Made by a program: the position numbers and the translations under genes. Below, piece after piece: positions 1-5,298 of a stretch of DNA of 7,591 nucleotides. The stretch lies in contig CAZESL010000107.1 in the NCBI GenBank assembly GCA_964515215.1, positions 1 through 7,591 on the forward strand, read 5' to 3'. Source of the stretch: SIG588 sp964515215. Its GTDB lineage: Bacteria; Bacillota; Clostridia; Oscillospirales; Acutalibacteraceae. The stretch's first letter is position 1, and each line of letters opens with the position of its first letter. Below the pieces are notes generated by a model. The model saw only the letters and a program-made list of their open reading frames with translations, did not search any database and was not told where the DNA came from.

Positions 1-8
1 TAAGGAAA

Positions 9-56
9 AACTGGGAAAACCCAGTAAAATTAAGGGTTTCTCACCAGTTCTTTTTT
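9..56 (+). terminator. Putative intrinsic terminator of an upstream gene
   Basis: Bases 9-14 (AACTGG) pair with 44-49 (CCAGTT), and 17-22 (AAACCC) pair with 34-39 (GGGTTT). The two helices are separated by a small bulge in which G15 can also pair with C40. The loop is 23-33, and a six-T run follows at 51-56. This is the layout of a rho-independent terminator for + strand transcription entering from the left. A competing short hairpin, ACTGGG (10-15) with CCCAGT (20-25), uses the same left arm. The pairing was read by eye and no folding energy was calculated; the upstream gene lies outside the window. Confidence 0.45.
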
Positions 57-67
57 GGACACGAGAG

Positions 68-109
68 ACAGAAAAAACTCTTGTTCGAAAGAACAAGAGT
101 TTTTTCTGT
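68..109. terminator. Perfect 19-bp hairpin, bidirectional terminator
   Basis: Bases 68-86 are exactly complementary to 91-109, with a GAAA tetraloop at 87-90. The foot of the stem contains A6 on the left arm (72-77) and T6 on the right arm (100-105), so transcripts from either strand would carry a GC-containing upper stem followed by a U tract. It lies after another terminator-like structure (9-56) and before the hairpin array. It insulates the array from whatever is on the left. The perfect match over 19 bp is unusual for an ordinary terminator. Confidence 0.65.
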
Positions 110-273
110 TATATTCGCCTTGCGGCAAGTTATATTGCTTCGCAGTGATATTTGGACTTCGTCCATGTGATATTCGCTTCGCGAGTGTTGGAGGCGAATA
201 TAATATCACTTTTGCCAAAGGCAAAAATATCACTATGCCGCAAGGCATAATATCACTCTGTGCGAAGCACAGA
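110..273. repeat. Mirror-symmetric small-hairpin array 1
   Basis: A run of short self-complementary units separated by a conserved 8-nt linker. Stems, with loop in brackets: CTTG 119-122/126-129 (CGG), TGC 136-138/142-144 (TTC), TGGAC 153-157/161-165 (TTC), TCGC 174-177/181-184 (TTC), TTTTGCC 210-216/220-226 (AAA), TATGCC 234-239/244-249 (GCAA) and TCTGTGC 257-263/267-273 (GAA). The linker GTGATATT occurs at 145-152 and 167-174, with a variant GTTATATT at 129-136. Its exact reverse complement AATATCAC occurs at 202-209, 226-233 and 249-256. The orientation flips between 184 and 202. Adjacent linkers are spaced 22-24 nt within each half. In addition, 109-120 can pair with 192-203. No protein in the array is credible. 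I do not know a named family for this; whether it acts as RNA or DNA is open. Confidence 0.8.
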
Positions 274-300
274 ATATTACTAATGCAGAAATAGTTACAA

Positions 301-320
301 TCAACTCCACGAATAGTTGA
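301..320. repeat. Short inverted repeat upstream of the HTH gene
   Basis: TCAACT at 301-306 is the reverse complement of AGTTGA at 315-320, with an 8-nt loop. It falls between hairpin array 1 and the promoter, in an AT-rich stretch (274-363) where I see no gene. It could be a weak hairpin or a protein-binding site. It does not share the array linker. Confidence 0.3.
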
Positions 321-344
321 GTTATAGAGTGCTAAATATTGTTT

Positions 345-360
345 TCTCTCAAATGAGAGA
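345..360. promoter_or_regulatory. Inverted repeat next to the HTH promoter, possible operator
   Basis: TCTCTC (345-350) and GAGAGA (355-360) are perfect inverted arms with an AAAT spacer. The site ends 3 nt before the -35 box of the HTH gene. XRE-family regulators commonly bind inverted repeats at their own promoters, so autoregulation is a reasonable inference. The arms are low-complexity CT/GA repeats, which lowers the weight of the match. Confidence 0.35.
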
Positions 361-363
361 GTG

Positions 364-392
364 TTGTTTTATATTTGCAGTTATGCTATAAT
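364..392 (+). promoter_or_regulatory. Sigma-A promoter of the HTH gene
   Basis: The -35 box TTGTTT (364-369) is separated by 17 bp from a perfect -10 box TATAAT (387-392), which is preceded by the extended -10 element TGC (384-386). Transcription would start near 399, giving a leader of roughly 24 nt that holds the ribosome binding site. The block TTATGCTATAATA (381-393) recurs exactly at the promoter of the next gene (1022-1034). Confidence 0.75.
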
Positions 393-422
393 ACAAACAG
401 AAAGAAACGGGAGGGTATTGTA

Positions 423-800
423 ATGAATGAAATTAAAGTTGGCACAAGAATTGCTGAATTAAGAAATACAAATAATATTACGCAACTTGAACTTGCAGAA
501 AAATTAGGAGTAACCGACCGTGCGGTTAGTAAATGGGAAACGGGTAGTGGTTATCCAGATATTGCATTACTTCCACAAATTGCAGATGTTTTCAATGTTA
601 GTATTGATTATTTATTGCGTGGCAAAGCGAACAAAAAACAAGAAATTTATGTTGATTACGCCAATAGCAAATATAACGACTTTGTTAACAATAATTATCT
701 ATCTAATGGTTGGAAAATTGTTGATATGAAGCTTTCAGGCGACGGCGACGGCGCGTGTATGTGTGCGCTTTTAATGGAAAAAGGAATATTTGAAGATTAA
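423..800 (+). CDS. XRE-family HTH transcriptional regulator
   Basis: A 125-aa protein, probably a DNA-binding repressor acting in the cytoplasm. Residues 5-66 form a classic Cro/CI-type helix-turn-helix: GTRIAELR at 7-14, ITQLELAEKLGVT at 19-31, the recognition-helix segment AVSKWETG at 34-41 and FNVSIDYLL at 57-65, which is the usual clostridial form. Residues 75-120 form a small extra domain containing NGWKIVDMKL (95-104) and ending CALLMEK. The GW-containing pattern resembles short DUF4177-like domains, which is a guess from motif only. The ATG at 423 is preferred over an in-frame start at 375, because 375 lies upstream of the -10 box, and GGGAGGG (409-415 region) sits 8-9 nt before 423. 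Its targets are unknown. Candidates are its own promoter (inverted repeat 345-360) and the neighbouring gene at 1057, which has a near-identical promoter core. Codon use is AT-rich compared with the genes right of 1800. Confidence 0.9.
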   Translation: MNEIKVGTRIAELRNTNNITQLELAEKLGVTDRAVSKWETGSGYPDIALLPQIADVFNVSIDYLLRGKANKKQEIYVDYANSKYNDFVNNNYLSNGWKIVDMKLSGDGDGACMCALLMEKGIFED

Positions 801-818
801 ATATAGAAAATCCTTTTT
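778..818 (+). terminator. Weak terminator-like stem-loop at the end of the HTH gene
   Basis: AAAAAGGA (778-785) pairs with TCCTTTTT (811-818), and directly inside it ATATTT (786-791) pairs with AAATAT (799-804), leaving a six-base bulge on the right side (805-810). The T run continues to 820. The structure overlaps the last codons and the TAA stop (798-800). The stem is AT-rich and bulged, so termination may be partial. Confidence 0.4.
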
Positions 819-824
819 TTGTGT

Positions 825-1004
825 TTGTGTCCGCAGGACACAACATCGTTTGCGGGTTTACTCGCAACATCATTTATCCGAAGGATAACAACATTCCGCT
901 TGCGGACACCAAACGAGGTTGCGCTTTGTGCAAACGATGTTACGGCTAACGCCGTAAACGATGTGGGCTTACGCCCAACGAGTTTGCGACTATGTCGCAA
1001 ACTC
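825..1004. repeat. Mirror-symmetric small-hairpin array 2
   Basis: Eight consecutive hairpins fill the space between the HTH gene and the next promoter. Stems, with loop in brackets: TTGTGTCC 825-832/836-843 (GCA), TTGCGGG 850-856/861-867 with one G-T pair (TTTA), TTATCC 874-879/883-888 (GAA), TCCG 895-898/903-906 (CTTG), TTGCGC 919-924/928-933 with one G-T pair (TTT), TTACGGC 940-946/951-957 (TAAC), TGGGC 964-968/973-977 (TTAC) and an 11-bp stem 980-990/994-1004 (TAT). The linkers are CATCG (844-848), CATCAT (868-873) and CAACAT (889-894) on the left. On the right they are ACGAG (913-917 region), ACGATG (934-939) and ACGATG (958-963), so orientation flips in the middle as in array 1. The linker word differs from array 1 but the design is the same. 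The 8-nt segment 827-834 also pairs exactly with 902-909. Confidence 0.8.
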
Positions 1005-1033
1005 TTGCACCTTCACCGCTTTTATGCTATAAT
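1005..1033 (+). promoter_or_regulatory. Sigma-A promoter of the 196-aa hypothetical gene
   Basis: The -35 box TTGCAC (1005-1010) begins immediately after the last hairpin of array 2. It is followed by a 17-bp spacer and a perfect TATAAT (1028-1033) with the extended element TGC (1025-1027). Transcription would begin near 1040, only a few bases before the ribosome binding site. The core TTATGCTATAATA matches the HTH promoter exactly. Confidence 0.75.
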
Positions 1034-1056
1034 AATTGATAAAGGGAGGGATACAA

Positions 1057-1647
1057 TTGGACTTCAAGATTGAAATTGAAAAAATGCGAAAGTTTTTTGA
1101 TGATAACCGTCCCGACACATTACGATTACATAGGCCCTGGTGGATGTTTGCTGATGATGAACTTTCAAAAATATATACGGATAAAAAGATCTTATTAGAG
1201 CAAGGGAAGATATATTATTCTTATCTACTACAAGCAAATGTCAAACTTTTCCAAAAGTTTCCGCCTTTTGATTATCCGGCACAAATAGTTTATTCTACGG
1301 TACCTGAAGTTGATGAAAATCCATTGTTATTAAAAGACACGATTGAAGAGATTTACTCATACAAATATAGCGATAAGAATCCTCCGAAAGAGTGGGTTGA
1401 AATCGTTGAAAATATTAGAAACGAAAAAGATCGCACAGCTTTATCTGTTGAATTCCAAACCGATTCCACAAAGGTGACTGCAAAAATGCAAACCATAATG
1501 GTTTATAGAAAACATTTACCGACGCGGACTTTGATAGGAAGCGTTCTTCCTATTGTTGCTTACCCTGAAGAATGCGTTTCGGTAATTATTCTTCCATCTA
1601 CATATTGGTCAAATGATTTCAAAAAAAGTTGGATAACAGAACAATAA
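1057..1647 (+). CDS. Hypothetical protein, 196 aa
   Basis: I do not recognise this protein. It is soluble-looking, with no signal peptide or membrane segment. The N-terminal half is charged and helical (IEIEKMRKFFDDNRPD, residues 5-20), followed by an aromatic patch RPWWMF (26-31) and GKIYYSYLLQANVKLF (50-65). The middle has YPAQIVYSTVPEVDENP (73-89). The C-terminal part has the patterns QTIMVYRKHLPTRTLIGSVLP (split at 145-165), VSVIILPSTYW (174-184) and FKKSW (188-192). The TTG at 1057 is chosen because GGGAGGG (1044-1050) precedes it by about 7 nt; the in-frame TTG at 1036 would fall at or before the transcription start. The gene has its own promoter fused to hairpin array 2 and its own terminator, and is AT-rich like the HTH gene. 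It may be the effector or cargo of a two-gene accessory module controlled by the HTH protein, which is inference from position and promoter similarity only. Confidence 0.8.
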   Translation: MDFKIEIEKMRKFFDDNRPDTLRLHRPWWMFADDELSKIYTDKKILLEQGKIYYSYLLQANVKLFQKFPPFDYPAQIVYSTVPEVDENPLLLKDTIEEIYSYKYSDKNPPKEWVEIVENIRNEKDRTALSVEFQTDSTKVTAKMQTIMVYRKHLPTRTLIGSVLPIVAYPEECVSVIILPSTYWSNDFKKSWITEQ

Positions 1648-1689
1648 TTGTTTCGAGGAAACCCCTCAGTTGTTAGGCACATTTCCTTC

Positions 1690-1697
1690 GTGATATT
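1690..1697 (+). repeat. Isolated copy of the array 1 linker GTGATATT
   Basis: The exact 8-nt linker of array 1 appears once here, between the hypothetical gene and its terminator, preceded by CCTTC. It is not flanked by clear hairpins like those in the array. Nearby, GTTTC (1650-1654) and GAAAC (1658-1662) form a small 5-bp stem. It could be a decayed unit or a chance match in AT-rich DNA. Confidence 0.25.
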
Positions 1698-1714
1698 AAG
1701 CTAAAACTATTCAG

Positions 1715-1748
1715 AAAAACTTCTTGAGAAGATCTCAAGGAGTTTTTT
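1715..1748 (+). terminator. Intrinsic terminator after the hypothetical gene
   Basis: Bases 1715-1728 pair with 1734-1747 as a 14-bp stem with one G-T pair, closing a 5-nt loop (AAGAT). The right arm ends in six Ts (1743-1748). The stem is GC-containing at the top and A/T at the foot, which is the standard intrinsic terminator form. It separates the accessory left part from the transport operon. Confidence 0.8.
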
Positions 1749-1755
1749 AACTTAT

Positions 1756-1768
1756 GAGATAATATCTC
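1756..1768. promoter_or_regulatory. 13-bp palindrome abutting the MaoC promoter, candidate operator
   Basis: GAGATAATATCTC is a perfect inverted repeat (GAGATA, central A, TATCTC). Its last base is directly next to the first base of the -35 box at 1769. This position suits binding by a dimeric regulator that blocks or helps RNA polymerase. The regulator is unknown; the site shares the GAGA/TCTC arms of the inverted repeat at 345-360 but not its spacing. Confidence 0.45.
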
Positions 1769-1797
1769 TTGCGAAAACCTTCAAAAGAGAGTATAAT
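1769..1797 (+). promoter_or_regulatory. Sigma-A promoter of the maoC-trk operon
   Basis: TTGCGA (1769-1774), a 17-bp spacer and a perfect TATAAT (1792-1797) form a sigma-A type promoter. The start of transcription would be near 1804, about 25 nt before the MaoC ATG. The next four genes have no obvious promoter of this quality in their short intergenic gaps, so this may drive the whole cluster. Confidence 0.65.
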
Positions 1798-1828
1798 TAA
1801 AAAAATTAATTCGACGCCGGTGAAAAAG

Positions 1829-2266
1829 ATGTATTTTGATGATATTAAATTGGAAATGACGGTGGAGATCGCTCCTGCCGTCATTGAAAAAGAAAAGATG
1901 GTATCCTTTGCCCGTGACTACGATAACATACCGCTTCATACCGATGAAGAATATGCCAAACAGACGCCCTTCGGCAAGTTGATCGCGCCGGGCGTTATGT
2001 CCTTTATGTCGGTGTGGGCAAAGTATTTGGAAGTTGACCTTTTCGGTGAAGAACTTCTTGCAGGAAAGTCGACCAAGATCGAATGGTTAAAGCCCGTTTT
2101 CGCTGACGATGTTCTGATAGGCAAAGCAACCGTAACCAACCTTGTAAAACGCAATGCCAGAAACGGACTTGTAGAAATCACCATTGAGGCGTACAATCAA
2201 AACGGTGACCTTGTACTTACGGATGTCACCGAAGCAATCGTGAAATGTAAACCCGTGGAGAACTAA
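1829..2266 (+). CDS. MaoC-like hotdog-fold dehydratase
   Basis: A 145-aa single-domain MaoC/R-specific hydratase-like protein. Enzymes of this family add water to trans-2-enoyl-CoA, or carry out related acyl-thioester dehydration, in fatty-acid or polyester metabolism. The hydratase signature is visible in D-N-I-P-L-H-x-D (residues 32-39), followed by EEYAKQTPFGKLIAPGVMS (40-58). D32 and H37 keep the Asp-(x4)-His spacing of the catalytic dyad. The common N two residues after the Asp is I, and the usual HG after the FG segment is PG, so the exact substrate is uncertain. The ATG at 1829 is chosen because GGTGA (1819-1823) lies 5 nt upstream and because an in-frame TTG at 1769 is part of the -35 box. 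Length fits a stand-alone family member. It is the first gene of the cluster, 44 nt before trkA; why a dehydratase is linked to K+ transport is not evident. Confidence 0.85.
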   Translation: MYFDDIKLEMTVEIAPAVIEKEKMVSFARDYDNIPLHTDEEYAKQTPFGKLIAPGVMSFMSVWAKYLEVDLFGEELLAGKSTKIEWLKPVFADDVLIGKATVTNLVKRNARNGLVEITIEAYNQNGDLVLTDVTEAIVKCKPVEN

Positions 2267-2310
2267 CGGCAAACGAAACGGATAACTTTTGGTCAGGGGG
2301 ATAGAACATA

Positions 2311-3666
2311 ATGAAAATTACGATCATCGGTCTCGGCACGATCGGCGAGACTATTTTGAAAAATCTGTCGGGTGAAGGACACACGCTCACCATTATCGAC
2401 GATGATAAACGGAAGATCGAAGATCTGATCGAAAAATATGACGTGCTCGGTGTTGTGGGTAACGGTGCCGGCATGGATATCCAGATGGAAGCGGGTGTCA
2501 AGGATTCCGATCTTGTGATCGTTTTGACACAGAGCGATGAACTCAATATTCTTGCCTGTCTTGTTGCGAAAAAGATCGGTGCGAAAAATACCATTGCCCG
2601 TGTCCGAAATCCCGATTACAGAAAGCAGATCGCTGTGATGAAGGATGATCTGGGTATTGCGATGGTCGTCAATCCCGAACAAGAGATGGCCAATGAGATC
2701 TTCAATATCATCAACCTGCCCTCCGTCAATCAGATCGAGCAGTTTGCCGAGGGGCGAGTATCCCTCGTTGAAGTAATTGCGGAAAAAGATTGTTCATTGA
2801 TTGGCGAAACTTTGATATCCCTCGGCAAGAAGTTGACAACTAAGGTGTTGATCTGTGCGGTACAGCGCGGGGATAACGTGATCATACCTGCCGGTGATTT
2901 TAAAATTGAGGAAGGAGACAGGATCCACTTTACTGCCGATGCAAGATCTCTCGGAGATTTTCTTACGGAAGCGAATCTCATTAAGTCTCCTTTAAAGAAT
3001 ATTATGATCGTCGGCGGCGGGAGGATCGGCTATTACCTTTCCGATGCCTTATCGAAAAAGAAATATACCGTTAAATTGTTGGAGGACGATCCGGCAAAAG
3101 CGGAAGAACTGGCGGAACTGCTTCCCCGTGCAACGGTAGTTTGCGGTAACGGTACACAGCACGCTATATTGATCGAAGAGGGTATCGAGGCGATGGATGC
3201 TTTTGTTGCCCTGACCGATATCGATGAAGAAAATATGATCGTTTCCATGTTTGCCAACAAGAAAAAGGTGCGAAAGTCCATTACGCAGATCAAGAGTGAT
3301 GACCTTTACGGAATGCTTGATGAACTGGGGATCAATAACAACGTGTCGCCCAAGCACATCGTGGCAGGCAGAATTATCAGCTATATTCGTGCGCTTGCCA
3401 ATTCGGTAGGCAGTAAAGTGTTGACCTTGTATCAACTCGTTAACGATCGGGTGGAAGCGTTGGAGTTTGCCGCAACAAAGCGGGAAGATTTTTTTGATAA
3501 GCCCTTGCGGGAACTGAATATGAAAAAGAATTGCCTGATTGCCTGCATTATCCGTCAGAACGAGGTCATCATTCCAAACGGTAATTCCGAGATCAAACTC
3601 GGTGATAACGTTATCGTTGTCACGACACACAAGAATTTTGACGATCTGAACGACGTGATCGAGTAA
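2311..3666 (+). CDS. trkA: Trk potassium uptake protein TrkA (double RCK)
   Basis: A 451-aa cytoplasmic gating subunit that binds nucleotides and controls the TrkH K+ channel-like translocator at the membrane. It contains two tandem RCK modules, the full-length TrkA form rather than the single-module KtrA form. The first Rossmann fold has G7-L-G9-x-x-G12 with D30-D31-D32 at the end of beta 2 and a GNG at 50-52. The first TrkA_C domain covers about 140-220. The second Rossmann fold has G235-x-G237-x-x-G240, an acidic E258 and another GNG at 279-281, and a second TrkA_C domain lies at about 365-451 (ending with IIPNGNSEIKLGDNVIVVTT). Both nucleotide sites look intact. The ATG at 2311 has AGGGGG (2295-2300) about 10 nt upstream. 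The stop is 9 nt before the trkH start and overlaps its ribosome binding site, so translation is probably coupled. Confidence 0.96.
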   Translation: MKITIIGLGTIGETILKNLSGEGHTLTIIDDDKRKIEDLIEKYDVLGVVGNGAGMDIQMEAGVKDSDLVIVLTQSDELNILACLVAKKIGAKNTIARVRNPDYRKQIAVMKDDLGIAMVVNPEQEMANEIFNIINLPSVNQIEQFAEGRVSLVEVIAEKDCSLIGETLISLGKKLTTKVLICAVQRGDNVIIPAGDFKIEEGDRIHFTADARSLGDFLTEANLIKSPLKNIMIVGGGRIGYYLSDALSKKKYTVKLLEDDPAKAEELAELLPRATVVCGNGTQHAILIEEGIEAMDAFVALTDIDEENMIVSMFANKKKVRKSITQIKSDDLYGMLDELGINNNVSPKHIVAGRIISYIRALANSVGSKVLTLYQLVNDRVEALEFAATKREDFFDKPLRELNMKKNCLIACIIRQNEVIIPNGNSEIKLGDNVIVVTTHKNFDDLNDVIE

Positions 3667-3675
3667 GGTGGCGTT

Positions 3676-5259
3676 ATGGAATACAGAAACTTGGGCAGGA
3701 TCCTCGGTAAGATCATGATCTTAGAGGCCATTTTGATGCTTGCACCTCTGGCGATCGGTTGCATCTACAAGGAATCCGTCATACATATACTCGCGTTTTT
3801 AATACCCATTGCCGTTCTGTCGGCCCTCGGTTTTCTGCTTCAAATACCGAAGCCGAAGAGAAGCCATCTGTATCAAAAGGAAGGGTTTGCACTCACGGCC
3901 ATGGTTTGGATCGTAATGACGCTGTTCGGTGCGATCCCGTTTGTCATTAACGGGGATATCCCGAATTATGCGGATGCCTGCTTTGAAATGATGTCGGGCT
4001 TTACCACAACGGGTTCCAGCGTTATTACGGATATTACAACGGTATCTCATTCCACCTTGTTCTGGAGAAGTTTTTCCCACTGGATCGGCGGTATGGGCAT
4101 TCTTGTATTCGTGCTGATCTTTATACCGGAAAGCAACGACGGCTCGTCCATGCATCTGCTTCGTGCCGAAAGCCCCGGGCCGCAGGTGGGGAAGATCGTT
4201 TCCAAAATGAAGGTGACAACGAGAATTCTGTACCTCATTTATTTGGGAATGACCGCCCTTCAGATCATTATCCTATGTTGTGATCCGATAACGGATTACG
4301 GCGCTATGTGCCGTGACCTGGGCGCAGGAGCGGCAACGGCGTATCAGAACGACAGGGTGTTTCATGCGTTCCTTACTACGTTTGGCTGTGCAGGTACCGG
4401 TGGATTCGGATTTATGCCGGGCAGTATGCAATACTTTACTCCCTTTGCGCAGTATGTAGTGTCCATCTTCCTTATTCTGTTCGGTTGCAACTTCAGTTTG
4501 TATTATCTGTTGCTGATCGGCAAGGTAAAGGATGTACTTCGCAGTGAGGAATTTCGCAGTTACTTTATGATCGTCGGCGCGGCGGTAGGTTTCGTCTTTT
4601 TAAGTCTCGTCGGACGATTTGAGGCGTTTCCGCAGGTGTATACAACGGAAGAAGCCTTCCGCCATTCACTGTTGCAGGTTTCGTCTTTGATGACTACGGC
4701 AGGCTATACCTCGACCGACTACGACGTTTGGCCGATGCTTGGCAAGACGGCATTGGTTATTGTGATGTTTATCGGTGCCATGGCGGGTTCTACGGCGGGC
4801 GGTATCAAGGTATCCCGTATCGTGATGGCCATCAAGGGTGCGTACATCAACGTACGGAAACTGATCAATCCCCGTTACGTGCCGAAGGCGAAGTTTGAGG
4901 GGAAGACGTTGGAGCAAAAGACCATCAACGACGTGTTTGCCTTTATCACCTTATACTTCTTCATATTCCTGGCGGGGATATTCTTATTGTCGTTTGACGG
5001 CGTGAACGGTACCGTGGTTTCGATCGCATCGGATGCCGGAAACTACGAAGTCAAGCATGGGTTTTTCAGTAACTTCTCGGCAGTGTTGACGTGCATCTCC
5101 AACGTCGGCCCTGCTTTTGAAGCGGTAGGTCCGTATGCCAACTTTGCAGGATACAATGATTTTTCCACGATACTTCTGACGTGCATTATGATGCTCGGCA
5201 GATTGGAGATCCTGCCCGTTCTTATCTTATTTAATAAGCGGACTTGGAAAAAGGTTTGA
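3676..5259 (+). CDS. trkH: Trk potassium uptake protein TrkH, membrane subunit
   Basis: A 527-aa polytopic membrane protein that forms the K+ pathway gated by TrkA. The four pore loops are visible: GFTTTGSS (108-115), CAGTGGFG (238-245), MTTAGY (339-344) and SNVGPA (475-480). All four carry a glycine at the filter position, as expected for K+ selectivity. Other family marks are SHWIGGMGI (134-142) and the glycine-rich gating stretch GSTAGGIKVSR (371-381) after the third pore loop. The N-terminal hydrophobic segments start at about 12-30 and 37-56. The protein is somewhat longer than the roughly 480-490 aa of enterobacterial TrkH; part of the extra length appears to be in the extracytoplasmic stretches near 200-235 and 440-465. 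The ATG at 3676 has AAGGTGG (3665-3671), which overlaps the trkA stop. Confidence 0.96.
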   Translation: MEYRNLGRILGKIMILEAILMLAPLAIGCIYKESVIHILAFLIPIAVLSALGFLLQIPKPKRSHLYQKEGFALTAMVWIVMTLFGAIPFVINGDIPNYADACFEMMSGFTTTGSSVITDITTVSHSTLFWRSFSHWIGGMGILVFVLIFIPESNDGSSMHLLRAESPGPQVGKIVSKMKVTTRILYLIYLGMTALQIIILCCDPITDYGAMCRDLGAGAATAYQNDRVFHAFLTTFGCAGTGGFGFMPGSMQYFTPFAQYVVSIFLILFGCNFSLYYLLLIGKVKDVLRSEEFRSYFMIVGAAVGFVFLSLVGRFEAFPQVYTTEEAFRHSLLQVSSLMTTAGYTSTDYDVWPMLGKTALVIVMFIGAMAGSTAGGIKVSRIVMAIKGAYINVRKLINPRYVPKAKFEGKTLEQKTINDVFAFITLYFFIFLAGIFLLSFDGVNGTVVSIASDAGNYEVKHGFFSNFSAVLTCISNVGPAFEAVGPYANFAGYNDFSTILLTCIMMLGRLEILPVLILFNKRTWKKV

Positions 5260-5298
5260 TATTACAGCGGAGATCAAATAACAGGCGGAGGGTAAAAA

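Noticed and set aside
110..273. CRISPR array
   Set aside because: The conserved unit is only 8 nt, the intervening units are self-complementary, and the linker changes strand halfway. No 23-40 nt direct repeat and no cas gene is present.
55..294. 79-aa reading frame across array 1 (+), and the opposite-strand frame 30-248
   Set aside because: Both run through hairpins and a terminator, have no ribosome binding site, and their peptides only reflect the repeat structure.
797..1073. Reading frames through array 2 on both strands (67 and 84 aa)
   Set aside because: The peptides repeat TSF/NDV-like bits created by the linkers, and the + frame runs into the promoter and start of the next gene.
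1..1750. Insertion sequence or prophage fragment
   Set aside because: No transposase, integrase, phage structural gene, target-site duplication or terminal inverted repeats could be found.
1769..1828. 20-residue N-terminal extension of the MaoC protein from TTG at 1769
   Set aside because: The TTG is the -35 box of a promoter, the TATAAT lies inside the would-be extension, and the family normally starts near the YFDDI segment.
2267..2310. Riboswitch (for example c-di-AMP type) before trkA
   Set aside because: Only 44 nt separate the genes, and neither this gap nor 1648-1828 shows room or conserved elements for such a riboswitch.
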